A stretch of 64,000 nt of DNA from Bowmanella sp. JS7-9 (lineage in GTDB: Bacteria; Pseudomonadota; Gammaproteobacteria; Enterobacterales; Alteromonadaceae): contig NZ_JXSY01000013.1 in NCBI RefSeq assembly GCF_004329715.1, positions 142,861-206,860 on the forward strand, given 5' to 3'. The translations under genes and the position numbers were made by a program. The notes below the pieces were generated by a model. That model worked only from the letters and a program-made list of their open reading frames with translations. It was not told the origin of the DNA and did not search any database. Shown one piece after another: positions 45,739 through 58,600 of the stretch. The stretch's first letter is position 1. Each line of letters begins with the position of its first letter.

Positions 45739-46839
45739 TTACTGGCTAATTGCGACGCGTTGCTGCTTGTACACATTGGCGGCGGCAACCGGATCGCTGA
45801 TCACCTGCTGGCCGTCACTAAGCCCGGCCAGAATCACGGTAGTGCCATCGCCCAGCGTGGTGCCGGTACGCACGTAACGGAACGACAAAACCCCCTTCTC
45901 ATCCACATACACACCGGTGATTTCGCCGCGCCGCGCAATGGCGCTGTCTGGCAGAATAATCTGCTCGCCGCTGCCGATTGCAAACGCCACCTTCACCAGC
46001 GTACCGGGCAGTAAACCGGCCTCCTGCTGCGCAGGCAATTCAGCCAATACTGCAAAGCTTTGTGACTGCACATCGGCACTGGGTGGAATACGTAACTGTG
46101 CAGCCGCAATCGATTGGCCTGCATCGGTTACCACCCGTGCCTGACGGTGGCTGCGCAGCGGCGCAATATATTGCTGTGGCACATTCACACGCACGCGCAG
46201 GTTGTCCAGCGCAATGCCCTCTAACAAGGGTGTACCCGGTGCCACAGTCGCACCAACGTCGACCAGACGGCGCACCACAATGCCGCTATAGGGCGCAACC
46301 ACTATGGTGTAATCCAGCCGTTGTACCGCATCGTTCAGCGCAGCCTGCGCCGAGTCAACCCGTGCCGCCGCACTTTGCTGCGCGGCTTTTACCTGATCGA
46401 ATTCCGCCTGGGACACTGCACCTTTGGCGAACACTTCTTCGATACGCTTAAGCTGCTGATTTGCTTCATTAAAGCGGGCTTTTGCTTCCTGCAACTGGGC
46501 ACGGGCGGCATTGACGCCGGCCTGCTGCTGGGTATCGGTAATACGCGCGATTACGCTGCCGGCCGGCACCACATCGCCCACATCAAAAGGCAAGGATTCA
46601 ATCTGCCCCGAGGTTTGTGCCGAAACCGTGGCGCGATTGACTGCCTCGACGATGCCATCTAATTCAATCTCGCGATCCACCCGGGTCATGCTGGCCTGCA
46701 CATGGGCCAGTGCTGAGGTATCCACCGCCTGCACCTGTCCGGTTTTCTCGGGCGCGTTGCCACAACCGGCGATGAGAATCGCGCTACATGCCAGCGCACT
46801 GATGTTCATCCATTGGGGTTTGTTTATCACCTTAGTCAT
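45739..46839 (-). CDS. RND efflux periplasmic adaptor (membrane fusion protein)
   Basis: This 366-aa adaptor has an N-terminal signal with a lipobox-like LIAGCG, a biotinyl-lipoyl-like domain (ATVSAQTSGQIESLPFDVGD), an alpha-hairpin of coiled-coil type (residues ~100-165) and a beta-barrel domain. It links the permease at 42512 to an outer-membrane channel. It overlaps the upstream arsR-type gene by 8 bp, so the three genes form one operon. Confidence 0.92.
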   Translation of the reverse strand: MTKVINKPQWMNISALACSAILIAGCGNAPEKTGQVQAVDTSALAHVQASMTRVDREIELDGIVEAVNRATVSAQTSGQIESLPFDVGDVVPAGSVIARITDTQQQAGVNAARAQLQEAKARFNEANQQLKRIEEVFAKGAVSQAEFDQVKAAQQSAAARVDSAQAALNDAVQRLDYTIVVAPYSGIVVRRLVDVGATVAPGTPLLEGIALDNLRVRVNVPQQYIAPLRSHRQARVVTDAGQSIAAAQLRIPPSADVQSQSFAVLAELPAQQEAGLLPGTLVKVAFAIGSGEQIILPDSAIARRGEITGVYVDEKGVLSFRYVRTGTTLGDGTTVILAGLSDGQQVISDPVAAANVYKQQRVAISQ

Positions 46840-47167
46840 CCTCTTGTGCCGTAGAGCAATAATGTTGCTGCAGTACTTTAATAATTTTGAGCGCCGGCCC
46901 CTCCACTACCCGGTAATAGATGGTCTGGGAGTCGCGCCGGGTGGTCACCAGATTGTCCTCACGCAAGCGCGCTAAATGTTGCGATAGTGCCGAGCCGGAC
47001 AGCGGAATCGCATTGAGCAACTCGGTTACCGACAGCTCGCGTCCACTGGATACCAGCGCACACAACACCGACAAACGGTGGGTATTAGCAAGGTTTTTTA
47101 ACAGACGCGCAGCCTGATCAGCATAGGTTGCCAATTCGTCTTGCGGTGTATTACGCGCTGTCGCCAT
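46832..47167 (-). CDS. ArsR family regulator, BigR/YgaV-like two-cysteine type
   Basis: This 111-aa winged-helix regulator (LSGSALSQHLARLREDNLV recognition region) lacks the ELCVCDL metal site of ArsR/SmtB. It has two cysteines, Cys36 in LSVLCALV and Cys104 in QHYCS, at positions equivalent to the disulfide/tetrasulfide-forming pair of BigR, SqrR and YgaV. It may therefore sense sulfide or persulfide, or another thiol-reactive species, and control the efflux operon that it heads. The family is clear; the sensing role is inferred. Confidence 0.85.
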   Translation of the reverse strand: MATARNTPQDELATYADQAARLLKNLANTHRLSVLCALVSSGRELSVTELLNAIPLSGSALSQHLARLREDNLVTTRRDSQTIYYRVVEGPALKIIKVLQQHYCSTAQEDD

Positions 47168-47190
47168 ACCTCACCATACTTTAGAAAAAA

Positions 47191-47200
47191 CTTAATTAAG
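47191..47200. promoter_or_regulatory. AT-rich palindrome before the arsR-type gene
   Basis: CTTAATTAAG, flanked by TTTAG and CTAAA, lies 24-33 bp upstream of the regulator start. It is a candidate autoregulatory operator. The surrounding 184-bp divergent gap to the RMD1 gene contains no other clear signal. Confidence 0.45.
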
Positions 47201-47351
47201 ATAAAGCTAAACTATCAAGAGGCTTTTGTCAAAATTTTGATTAACCATAGTTAATTGCAACTACACTGCTGCAAAAATAATCATATCGCCTACTATCGGA
47301 GACATGATTTTTGCTGAATAATGCCGCCGCATTTAACCCTTTGAGACCATC

Positions 47352-48137
47352 ATGACCGACTTTTCCAACAACCGCCTCAGCGCCATTTCTTTGCCATTCG
47401 CTGATGAGGAAATTCCTACCCCAACCGATGCTGGCACCCGCTATCGCGATGCGGTGCAATTGGACGTTGCCGAGGGCGAAGCCTGGTGGTTTGATTATGG
47501 TGTAATTGTGTTTTGGGGCGGCGATGAAGACGAGCGCATTGCCCTGCTGCACCGTTTAGGATTCAGTGCTGACGCGCTCAGCGGTGAAAATCAGGAGCAT
47601 TTTCGTTTTGAGCTCAATACCCAGCAGTTAAAGGTGCAGCGCGACCAGATAAGCCTGGCCGATGACGATCCACTGCAACGCCTGGCTATCAGCCATGCGC
47701 TGGCACAGTCGCTGAAGCTCAACGAGTACGAGCAAAAGGCGCAACAAACCATTACGGATTATGCCCACCTGCCTAAAGCACTGGCAGAAAGCGGTAAAAT
47801 TCGTTTAAGCCGTCAGCAAATCGCCAGTATCCGTGGCCATTTGTTCAGCACCAAGAGTGATATTTTCCTGCACTATGGATTGTTGGATACCCCGGAGTTT
47901 TTCTGGGAGTACCCGGACTATGAGGCGGCATACAACCTGATGGCGCGCTATCTGGAAATTCACCAGCGCGTAGAGCTTTTGTCCAACAAGCTGAATGTGA
48001 TCCACGAGTTGTTTGAAATGCTGGCCGATGAACTCAAGCACAAGCATTCATCCTTTCTGGAATGGATCATCATTATCCTGATCGCGTTTGAAATCGTGAT
48101 GTTTGGTGCCCAGGAGCTAAAAGCGCTGTTTCATTAA
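47352..48137 (+). CDS. RMD1/DUF155 family protein
   Basis: This 261-aa protein matches the RMD1/DUF155 family: FDYGVIVFWGG near residue 50, later GLLDTPEFFWEYPDYEAAYN, and a C-terminal membrane helix (FLEWIIIILIAFEIVMF). The yeast relatives are mitochondrial proteins with roles in translation or meiosis; the bacterial function is unknown. It is divergent from the arsR-type gene and convergent with the glutaredoxin-MauE gene (7 bp between stops). Confidence 0.88.
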   Translation: MTDFSNNRLSAISLPFADEEIPTPTDAGTRYRDAVQLDVAEGEAWWFDYGVIVFWGGDEDERIALLHRLGFSADALSGENQEHFRFELNTQQLKVQRDQISLADDDPLQRLAISHALAQSLKLNEYEQKAQQTITDYAHLPKALAESGKIRLSRQQIASIRGHLFSTKSDIFLHYGLLDTPEFFWEYPDYEAAYNLMARYLEIHQRVELLSNKLNVIHELFEMLADELKHKHSSFLEWIIIILIAFEIVMFGAQELKALFH

Positions 48138-48144
48138 ACAACGC

Positions 48145-48888
48145 CTAACTGGCGGCGATTTGGCTTATTCCCCACAAGCCGGCCGCCAGCATTACCACAT
48201 TTTCGGTAAGCGATACAAAACCCAGTGGCACGTTGGAGTTACCGCCCACGCAGGCACATTTCAACTCGCGCTGATCGATATACACGGCCTTGACCACCGA
48301 TGCCGCCCCCACTGAGCCGATAAACACCGCTACCGGCGCGTACCAAACCGGACTTAAACCGGCAATCATCGCCAGACCGGCCCACGCTTCCAGAAACGGA
48401 TAACAATAGGCGTAGCGTAACTGACGCATGGCAATGACATCGTAGGTAATAAAGGAATTGGTGAAGCTGTACAAATCCTGCAGTTTTTGCAGCGCCAGCA
48501 ATGCCATGGCAAAACCTACGAACAGCATCACAGTGCTGAATGCGAACACAGATTGCCCCGTGGCCCACTGCATCGCCAACGCTAACAAGAACGCAACCGA
48601 GAAGATGGCCATCACACTCTGGTAGCTGGTGCGGTTTTTGTCTTTGACCGGCTTGCCAAAGTAGCGACACAGGTCGTCATATCCACCAATGCGCTCGCCG
48701 TCAATAAAGGTCTGAGGGGTGGTCTTTACCTCATGCTCAGCCTTAAATGCATCTGTTTCGGCGCGGCTACGCAACGGTTGATCATCAACCGTAAAGCCCT
48801 GACGCTCCAGTAAATCTTTGCTGCGCAGTCCATACGGGCAAATATGTTGGTCTGTGACCATCCGGTATAACACGGCACGTTTAGTCAT
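48145..48888 (-). CDS. Glutaredoxin domain fused to MauE/DoxX-like membrane domain
   Basis: This 247-aa fusion begins with a glutaredoxin (residues ~1-80) with a monothiol HICPYGLRS motif in place of CPYC, TTPQTF and IGGYDDL. A membrane domain with about four to five helices follows, ending with CACVGGNSNVPLGF, the pattern of MauE-type proteins linked to disulfide handling. It probably passes reducing power or a thiol modification across or at the inner membrane; this is inferred. GGAGG precedes the ATG. It is divergent from katG, a suggestive redox context. Confidence 0.82.
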   Translation of the reverse strand: MTKRAVLYRMVTDQHICPYGLRSKDLLERQGFTVDDQPLRSRAETDAFKAEHEVKTTPQTFIDGERIGGYDDLCRYFGKPVKDKNRTSYQSVMAIFSVAFLLALAMQWATGQSVFAFSTVMLFVGFAMALLALQKLQDLYSFTNSFITYDVIAMRQLRYAYCYPFLEAWAGLAMIAGLSPVWYAPVAVFIGSVGAASVVKAVYIDQRELKCACVGGNSNVPLGFVSLTENVVMLAAGLWGISQIAAS

Positions 48889-51376
<2,488 letters not shown>

Positions 51377-51397
51377 TCCATCCTTACTTTGCTAACT

Positions 51398-51424
51398 AAG
51401 CCCTGCGAGTCAGGGCTTTTTTTT
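51398..51424 (+). terminator. katG terminator
   Basis: AAGCCCTG, loop CGAGT, CAGGGCTTTTTTTT about 20 bp after the katG stop. Confidence 0.92.
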
Positions 51425-51477
51425 ACCCGCCGTAATTGTGGCATAATGGCCGGATTGCCGTTTTAGCTCAGAAGTTT

Positions 51478-51990
51478 ATGTCGACACCCTCTGTCCTGAT
51501 TGGACTGTATAACCCGAAAAGCCCGACCAATGTGGGGGCTGTGATGCGCGCCGCAGGCTGTTTTGGAGCCAGTGAAGTCCGTTTTAATGGCCAGCGTTTT
51601 GCCCGCGCAGCAAAATTTCATACCGATACTAAAAACGTGACGCAGCGCATCCCGTTGCAGCAACAGGACAACTTGCTGGATAACCTGGCGGATGGCGTCA
51701 AAGTCGTGTGTGTGGAGTTAGTCGAAGGCGCAACCGCCTTACCCCAGTTTACCCATCCCGAGAACGCGCTATATGTGTTTGGCCCGGAAGATGGTTCATT
51801 GCCGCAGGAGATTGTCGATAGAGCCGACGAAGTGGTGTTTATCCCCACCGTGGGCTGTTTGAATTTGGCCGCGACAGTCAATGTGCTGTTGTATGATCGC
51901 CATGCCAAACGAGCCACGCATACGGATTACGCCGCGCTTATTCAGCAAAGTCGCGACACCAACAACCGTCTGATCAAAAAAGCCCGCTAA
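51478..51990 (+). CDS. SPOUT-class RNA methyltransferase (TrmH/SpoU-like)
   Basis: The ATG at 51478 gives 170 aa. It has the SPOUT motifs NVGAVMRAAGCFGAS at the N-terminus, YVFGPEDGSLPQ and the knot segment GCLNLAATVNVLLYDR. It should use S-adenosylmethionine to methylate tRNA or rRNA ribose; the site is not predictable. Only the catalytic domain is present. The stop codon forms the loop of the following terminator. Confidence 0.88.
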   Translation: MSTPSVLIGLYNPKSPTNVGAVMRAAGCFGASEVRFNGQRFARAAKFHTDTKNVTQRIPLQQQDNLLDNLADGVKVVCVELVEGATALPQFTHPENALYVFGPEDGSLPQEIVDRADEVVFIPTVGCLNLAATVNVLLYDRHAKRATHTDYAALIQQSRDTNNRLIKKAR

Positions 51991-52001
51991 GCGGGCTTTT
52001 T
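51977..52001. terminator. Bidirectional terminator containing the stop codon
   Basis: Stem AAAAAGCCCGC / GCGGGCTTTTT with the TAA stop (51988-51990) of the methyltransferase gene as the three-base loop. It also serves the convergent gene ending at 52011. The last codons of the gene are part of the stem. Confidence 0.9.
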
Positions 52002-52010
52002 ATTGAGTGT

Positions 52011-52394
52011 TTAGCTGGCCTTGGTGGCCTTGATAAGCATGACTTTCATCAGCACCAGCCCAATAAAGGTAATCAACGAGAACACACCTAACACCGGGCC
52101 AATCGTCTCGCCAGGCATCATTCCGCTGTACATGGAATACAGTCCTACCACCAGGCCTAAGGTACCCAACTGGTGCGCCCAATATTGTGCTTTACCCATG
52201 CCCGTCGCCCCGCTATCTGCCGGCAGCCACAGTTTATAGGCAATCGCATAAATCACACTGACCACAAATCCCACCAACATAATGTGGGCGTGAGTCGGCA
52301 TTTGCACGTGGTTATGGCTTGCTGCCATATGCATACCCAGCAGCAACCCGACAATGGCGTAACCGAATCCGGTCATCAGATATTTACGTTCCAT
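52011..52394 (-). CDS. Four-helix membrane protein with His motifs
   Basis: This 127-aa protein has four membrane segments and a conserved-looking HNHVQMPTHAHIMLVGF segment plus YWAHQLGTLGLV. It resembles one piece of a haem-copper oxidase subunit I-type bundle and belongs to a family seen in many marine proteobacteria, often with uninformative names. Haem or metal binding is plausible but unproven. It stands between the methyltransferase and chemoreceptor genes without an operon partner. Confidence 0.65.
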   Translation of the reverse strand: MERKYLMTGFGYAIVGLLLGMHMAASHNHVQMPTHAHIMLVGFVVSVIYAIAYKLWLPADSGATGMGKAQYWAHQLGTLGLVVGLYSMYSGMMPGETIGPVLGVFSLITFIGLVLMKVMLIKATKAS

Positions 52395-52418
52395 CTTGTT
52401 ATCCTTGTTGTTATTGAT

Positions 52419-54440
52419 TTACAGGTTAAAACGGTTAATTGCGCTACGCAGATTCTCTACCAGGCGGCTTAGCGTGCGGCTTGCCTGCGCAGTGGCTTCG
52501 GTGGTTTGCACACTTTGCTGTGCCAGTGCCACGGCCGAATTGAGACGCGAGCTGATTTGATCCAGTGCGCTATCCTGCTGCTTCGCATCTTCGGCGATAC
52601 GGCGGTTGGCTTCATCGATTTGCTGCACTGCATGCAGTATATGGCTAACCGATGCATCAACCTGCTCCGCCACCTGCAAACTCTCGCTGGCTTGAGCCTT
52701 ACCGCGCTCGATGGCCTCTACCGCCTGAGTCGCATCGGTTTGCAGCGCCATAATCATCTGTTCAATTTCAGAGGTTGATTGCGATGTGCGGTTCGCCAGG
52801 GTGCGAACTTCATCTGCCACTACCGCAAAACCACGACCCTGCTCACCGGCGCGGGCCGCTTCAATCGCCGCATTCAGTGCCAACAGGTTGGTTTGTTCGG
52901 CGATGTTTTTAATCACATCCAGAATGCCACTGATGTTGGTGGAGTTCTGATTAAGGCGGTGAATAATCGCAGCACTGGCATCGGCTTGTCTGGCTTGGGA
53001 TGTAGCCTGTTCACGGCTCATGGATACCATATCGCCGACCTGACTGGCCTGTGCACTGGCTTCGGCTACCCGCTGCATACCCTGATTGATCTCACCGATG
53101 ATGGCATGGGAGCTATTGCGCACCAGCGAGGTGCTTTCTGAGGTCTGTGCAATCTGATTTTGCTGCTGATCCATTTGTTGCGATGTCTGATTACTCAGTT
53201 CCACCGTCTCACCAATGGCCAGTTCCAGATTGTTGGCTTGGGTGGCGATTTCATTCACCACTTCACGCAAACTATCGGCCAGGGAATTGACGTTACGCGC
53301 CAGCGACGAGAACTCGTCATTGCCGCTGGTATCGGCATGATGGGTCAGATTACCGTTGGCAATAGTACGCAGGCTGTGGCGAATGCGCTCCAGCGGTTTG
53401 TAGATACTGCGCGATACCAAAAAGCCGATGACGACCAACACCACAATGGCGAACACCATAATCACCACGGAGCGGGTAATATTACTTTCCACCACATCGA
53501 GGATATTGTTCTGCCCTGCTTCTGTGCTTGAACGGGCCGCCGTAAGTAATTTACCCATTTGCTCGTAGGCATTGTCCTGATTGGTTTCGGCCTGCTGCAA
53601 CTTGGTTGCCGCGGCTTGTTGCAGATTAATCCGTTTTTGCTGCGCCGCCACCAGACCACTATCGCCTTCCAGTAACGTCAGAAGTTGTTCGCGCTGTTCG
53701 TTAAACGCATCCATCAAACCATCGGTATTCACATCGATAGCCAAACGGTTAATAAAGTCGCTGTTGGTCTGCAAATCACCAATCGCCAGACGCATGTTCT
53801 CGGCGATGGTTTGTGAATTGGTTGGATCGGCTTCGGCGATATATTCTTTGCTGGAATTAACCAGCGCCACCAGCAAGTAGTCGATACGGTTACCTGCCCC
53901 TACCACTGCGGCCAGCTTTTTATCCGTTTCGGCATTATCCAGATACGCCATATCCAGCAGGTTCGCACCGGCATCCTCTGCATGGAATTTCACCTGCTTA
54001 AACATTTCAGCGATGTCATTGGCCAGCTTTAACGATGTCTGGCGGGTAACGAACATCTCCGATGACAACTGCATATAGTTTTGAATGAAGCCTTCCGCTT
54101 CGCGAAACATTTGCTTGGATTGCGGGTTTTTCAGCTGTTTTTCAGCTTTGACCAACTGTGCTTTTAGTTGTTGTTCTTCCGCCTGATAACGGGCTTGCAG
54201 ATCACTCAGGCGAGCGATATCTCTAGCCTGATAGCCTTTGAGGGTTAAATACCGCAGTTCGCCAATTTTCAGCTGCACAGCATTGATTTCCTGCAGCTCA
54301 GGCATGTTCTCGTTGATAACGACGTTGGCCGAGTCACGAATGCCGGACAGACCGCTATAGGTCAGCACATTCGTGATCAATAAGAGGATGCCAAATAAGG
54401 CAAATCCGGCGATGATTTTAGCGACGACTGTAATACGCAT
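52419..54440 (-). CDS. Transmembrane methyl-accepting chemotaxis protein
   Basis: This 673-aa receptor has an N-terminal membrane helix ([20 protein letters not shown]), a ~280-residue helical periplasmic sensor, a second helix ([20 protein letters not shown], near 310-335), a HAMP domain and the signalling domain with the tip [20 protein letters not shown]. The sensor segment is coiled-coil-rich and its ligand is not recognised. AAAGG precedes the ATG. It is the second chemoreceptor in the window. Confidence 0.93.
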   Translation of the reverse strand: MRITVVAKIIAGFALFGILLLITNVLTYSGLSGIRDSANVVINENMPELQEINAVQLKIGELRYLTLKGYQARDIARLSDLQARYQAEEQQLKAQLVKAEKQLKNPQSKQMFREAEGFIQNYMQLSSEMFVTRQTSLKLANDIAEMFKQVKFHAEDAGANLLDMAYLDNAETDKKLAAVVGAGNRIDYLLVALVNSSKEYIAEADPTNSQTIAENMRLAIGDLQTNSDFINRLAIDVNTDGLMDAFNEQREQLLTLLEGDSGLVAAQQKRINLQQAAATKLQQAETNQDNAYEQMGKLLTAARSSTEAGQNNILDVVESNITRSVVIMVFAIVVLVVIGFLVSRSIYKPLERIRHSLRTIANGNLTHHADTSGNDEFSSLARNVNSLADSLREVVNEIATQANNLELAIGETVELSNQTSQQMDQQQNQIAQTSESTSLVRNSSHAIIGEINQGMQRVAEASAQASQVGDMVSMSREQATSQARQADASAAIIHRLNQNSTNISGILDVIKNIAEQTNLLALNAAIEAARAGEQGRGFAVVADEVRTLANRTSQSTSEIEQMIMALQTDATQAVEAIERGKAQASESLQVAEQVDASVSHILHAVQQIDEANRRIAEDAKQQDSALDQISSRLNSAVALAQQSVQTTEATAQASRTLSRLVENLRSAINRFNL

Positions 54441-54643
54441 GAAAGTTAAACCTTTTCACCTCTACAACAAATGGTTAGTTCGCGTCCATTGTGCGCAATA
54501 TTCTTATTATTAACCCCATTTCGAGGCGCTTTCTCTATATCGACAGTTTATCCTAACATTTAACCTAATGTTTACAATTATCTGGATAAGATTAAGAAAG
54601 CCCGCTGGCTCAAGGCTTTACTTTCAATCGGGCTAAAGATGCA

Positions 54644-54649
54644 TATAAT
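54644..54649 (+). promoter_or_regulatory. Probable -10 element of fur
   Basis: TATAAT lies 34 bp upstream of the fur ATG; 17 bp before it is CTTTCA, a weak -35. I see no clear Fur box overlapping it. Confidence 0.4.
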
Positions 54650-54682
54650 GGTCGCAACGTTTAGCTGCACAGAATCCCAGCC

Positions 54683-55114
54683 ATGGATCAAAACACAGAA
54701 CTAAAAAAAGCTGGCCTAAAAGTTACTTTGCCAAGGATTAAAATTCTGCAGATTTTGCAGGATCCCGCCAATCAACATATCAGCGCCGAAGACGTATATA
54801 AAATTCTGCTGGAACTGGGTGAAGATATTGGTCTGGCGACTGTGTATCGGGTTCTCAACCAGTTTGATGATGCGGGCCTGTTGAACCGCCACCACTTCGA
54901 AGGCGGCAAGTCCGTGTTTGAACTGAGCCAGAAAAAACACCATGACCATTTGGTCTGTCTGGACTGTGGCAAAGTGATTGAATTTGAAGACAATGTGATT
55001 GAACAGCGCCAATTAGATGTGGCGAAAGCCAATAACATTGAACTGACTAACCACAGCCTGTATTTGTATGGCCATTGCAAACTAGCCAATTGCCCGGAAA
55101 AAGCCGACAGCTAA
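54683..55114 (+). CDS. fur: Ferric uptake regulator
   Basis: This 143-aa protein matches the Fur family throughout: MDQNTELKKAGLKVTLPRIK, the winged helix with AEDVYKILLELGEDIGLATV, the metal site KKHHDHLVCLDCGK and the C-terminal CKLANC Cys pair. It represses iron-uptake genes with Fe2+ as co-repressor. It is a single gene with its own promoter and terminator. Confidence 0.97.
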   Translation: MDQNTELKKAGLKVTLPRIKILQILQDPANQHISAEDVYKILLELGEDIGLATVYRVLNQFDDAGLLNRHHFEGGKSVFELSQKKHHDHLVCLDCGKVIEFEDNVIEQRQLDVAKANNIELTNHSLYLYGHCKLANCPEKADS

Positions 55115-55132
55115 TCCCGCGACACAGACAAT

Positions 55133-55160
55133 AAAAAAGGCAGCCAAGGCTGCCTTTTTT
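55133..55160. terminator. Bidirectional terminator, fur / greA
   Basis: AAAAAAGGCAGCC, loop AA, GGCTGCCTTTTTT between the convergent fur and greA genes. Confidence 0.93.
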
Positions 55161-55176
55161 GTATCGTATAGTGCGC

Positions 55177-55653
55177 TTAAAGGTATTCAACCGCGATAAT
55201 TTCAAACTCAACCGGGCCGGCCGGGGTTTGAATGGTTACCACGTCGTCTAACTCTTTACCGATCAACCCACGGGCAATGGGCGAGGTCACAGAAATCAGG
55301 TTGTTTTTGATATCTGCTTCATCCTCACCAACGATGCGGTAAGTGGTTTCTTCATCGTTTTCCACGTTCAGAATGGTCACGGTAGTACCGAAAATCACCT
55401 TGCCGTTGTTGGCCATTTTGGTGACATCGATAATCTGCGCGTTAGACAGTTTACCTTCGATATCCTGAATGCGGCCTTCGCAAAAGCCCTGCTCTTCACG
55501 AGCGGCGTGATACTCAGCGTTTTCTTTTAAATCGCCGTGTTCACGGGCTTCCGCGATCGCCTGAATAATACGCGGACGACGTACGGTTTTAAGTTCATTA
55601 AGCTCAGCGCGCAATTTTTCAGCGCCCTGTACCGTCATGGGATACTGACTCAT
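55177..55653 (-). CDS. greA: Transcription elongation factor GreA
   Basis: This 158-aa protein has an N-terminal coiled coil (residues ~1-75, with the acidic tip [12 protein letters not shown]) and a C-terminal FKBP-like domain ([16 protein letters not shown]). GreA rescues stalled RNA polymerase by stimulating transcript cleavage. Its start overlaps the carB stop by 4 bp (ATGA), so it ends the carA-carB-greA operon. Confidence 0.97.
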   Translation of the reverse strand: MSQYPMTVQGAEKLRAELNELKTVRRPRIIQAIAEAREHGDLKENAEYHAAREEQGFCEGRIQDIEGKLSNAQIIDVTKMANNGKVIFGTTVTILNVENDEETTYRIVGEDEADIKNNLISVTSPIARGLIGKELDDVVTIQTPAGPVEFEIIAVEYL

Positions 55654-58600
55654 GAATTTACTCTTTTGTGTAAAGCCTGAACGGAAGTGACACGTGCACG
55701 ATCATCAGCGTGGTGCGCATTAATCGTGGCAAATGCAGCGTTCATCGTTGTTGTATAAGTTACCTTATTTAACAACGCTGCTTTACGAATGTAAACCGAA
55801 TCTGTAATCGCCTGGCGACCTTCGGTGGTGTTAATGATGTAACTGTATTCACCATTTTTAATGCTATCCATCAGGTTTGGACGACCTTCGGCCAGCTTAT
55901 TCACCACTTTACAGGTCAGTCCGGCATCGGTGATCACCTGCGCAGTACCTTTGGTAGCTTCCAGCTTAAAGCCTTTGGCCAGCATGGCTTTAGCCAGCTC
56001 AACCAGGCGTGCTTTGTCCGGATCACGCACTGACAGCAGCGCAGTGCCACTTTTCGGGATTGGCGCACTGGCACCCAGATTCGCCTTGGCATAGGCCTCT
56101 TCAAAGGTATCACCAACGCCCATTACCTCACCGGTTGAGCGCATTTCTGGGCCCAGCAAAGGATCCACACCGTGGAACTTGGCAAACGGGATCACCACTT
56201 CTTTCACAGAGTAATAAGGTGGGATCACTTCTTCGGTGAATTTCTGCTCGGCCAGCGTCTGACCGACCATGGTACGCGCGGCGATTTTCGCCAGCGGTAC
56301 GCCTGTGGCCTTAGACACAAACGGCACAGTACGCGCAGCACGAGGGTTAACTTCAATCAGGTACACTTCGCCATCTTTAACCGCAAACTGGGTATTCATC
56401 AGGCCGATAACGCCCAGTTCCAGTGCCATCTGACGCACTTGCTCGCGCATCACGTCCTGCACTTTCTTGCTCAGGCTGTAAGCAGGCAATGAACAGGCTG
56501 AGTCACCTGAGTGCACACCGGCTTGCTCGATGTGTTCCATAATGCCGCCAATCACAACCTGCTGACCGTCACAGATAGCATCTAAATCCACTTCGATGGC
56601 GTCATCCAGGAAGCGATCAAGCAACACAGGCGAGTCATTGGACACTTTCACCGCTTCGTTCAGATAACGTTTCAGGTCGTTAATGTCGTATACGATTTCC
56701 ATCGCACGGCCGCCCAGTACATAAGACGGACGCACCACCATAGGGAAACCAATCTCTTCGGCTTCGGCCATGGCCTGTTCAATATTAGTAACGGTAGCGT
56801 TTGCTGGCTGTTTCAGACCCAGCTTATTAACCATTTGCTGGAAGCGTTCACGGTCTTCTGCACGGTCAATGGCTTCAGGAGATGTACCGATAATCGGCAC
56901 TCCGGCCGCTTTCAGCGCGCGTGCCAATTTCAGTGGGGTTTGACCACCGTATTGAACGATCACGCCGATTGGCTGCTCAACGCGCACGATTTCCAGTACA
57001 TCTTCCAGGGTAACCGGCTCAAAGTACAGGCGATCGGAGGTGTCGTAGTCAGTCGATACCGTTTCCGGGTTACAGTTAACCATAATGGTTTCGTAACCGT
57101 CCTGACGCAGTGCCAATGACGCATGTACGCAGCAATAATCGAACTCGATACCCTGACCGATACGGTTTGGACCACCGCCCAGCACCATAATCTTGTTACG
57201 GTTAGTCGGGTTGGCCTCACACTCTTCATCATAGGTTGAGTACATGTAAGCTGTGTCAGTGGAGAACTCAGCCGCACAGGTATCAACGCGCTTATACACA
57301 GGCACAATGCCGTGCTTGCGACGAATATCGCGGACGTCGGCTTCACTTACCCCGGTCAGGGCGGCGATGCGTGCATCGGCAAAGCCTTTACGCTTTAGTT
57401 TACGCAGCAAATCGGCATCGATACCGGCCATGCCCAGTTCAGCGATATGCTGTTCCAGTAAGACGATTTCTTCAATTTGTACCAGGAACCAACGGTCGAT
57501 TTTGGTCAGCGCAAAGATTTCGTCTACGCTCATGCCGAAACGAATCGCATCGGCCACGTACCAGATACGCTCGGCACCTGGCTCAACCAGTTCACGGGTC
57601 AGGATGGCTTTGGCTTCCGGATGTTCCAGATCCAGCACAGGATCGAAGCCGCTCACACCTACTTCCAGTCCGCGCAAGGCTTTTTGCATCGACTCCTGTT
57701 GGTTACGGCCGATGGCCATCACCTCACCCACGGATTTCATCTGAGTGGTCAGGCGGTCGTTGGCGCCCGGGAATTTTTCGAAGTTAAAGCGTGGGATTTT
57801 GGTAACCACATAATCGATTGCTGGTTCAAACGAGGCCGGTGTTTTACCGCCCGTGATGTCGTTAGCCAGTTCATCCAGGGTGTAACCTACGGCCAGCTTG
57901 GCCGCCACTTTGGCAATCGGGAAACCGGTTGCTTTTGACGCCAGCGCCGATGAACGGGATACCCGCGGGTTCATCTCGATGATAACCATGCGGCCGTCAT
58001 CTGGGTTAACCCCGAACTGCACGTTCGACCCACCGGTTTCTACGCCTATCTCACGCAGCACGGCCATGGCCGCATCACGCATAATCTGGAATTCTTTATC
58101 GGTCAGTGTCTGCGCCGGCGCTACGGTGATAGAGTCACCGGTATGCACACCCATAGGATCGAAGTTTTCGATGGTACACACGATAATGCAGTTATCGTTT
58201 TTGTCGCGCACCACTTCCATTTCATATTCTTTCCAGCCAATCAATGACTCGTCGATCAATAATTCATTGGTTGGGGATAAATCCAGCCCGCGACGGCAGA
58301 TTTCTTCAAATTCGTCTTTGTTGTAGGCAATCCCGCCACCCGTGCCGCCCATGGTAAAAGACGGACGGATAATACACGGGTAACCGATGCGGCTGACCAC
58401 ATCGAAAGCCTGCTCCATGGTGTGGGCGATTTCAGCGCGCGGACATTCCAGGCCGATAGATTTCATGGCTTTGTCAAAGCGCTCACGGTCTTCGGCCTTG
58501 TCGATGGCATCGGCTGTGGCACCGATCATCTCTACGCCAAATTCCTGCAACACGCCGTACTTGTTCAGATCCAGTGCACAGTTCAGTGCAGTCTGGCCGC

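Noticed and set aside
57236..57787. 183-aa open frame opposite carB
   Set aside because: An Arg/Ser/Pro-rich shadow of a highly conserved gene on the other strand.
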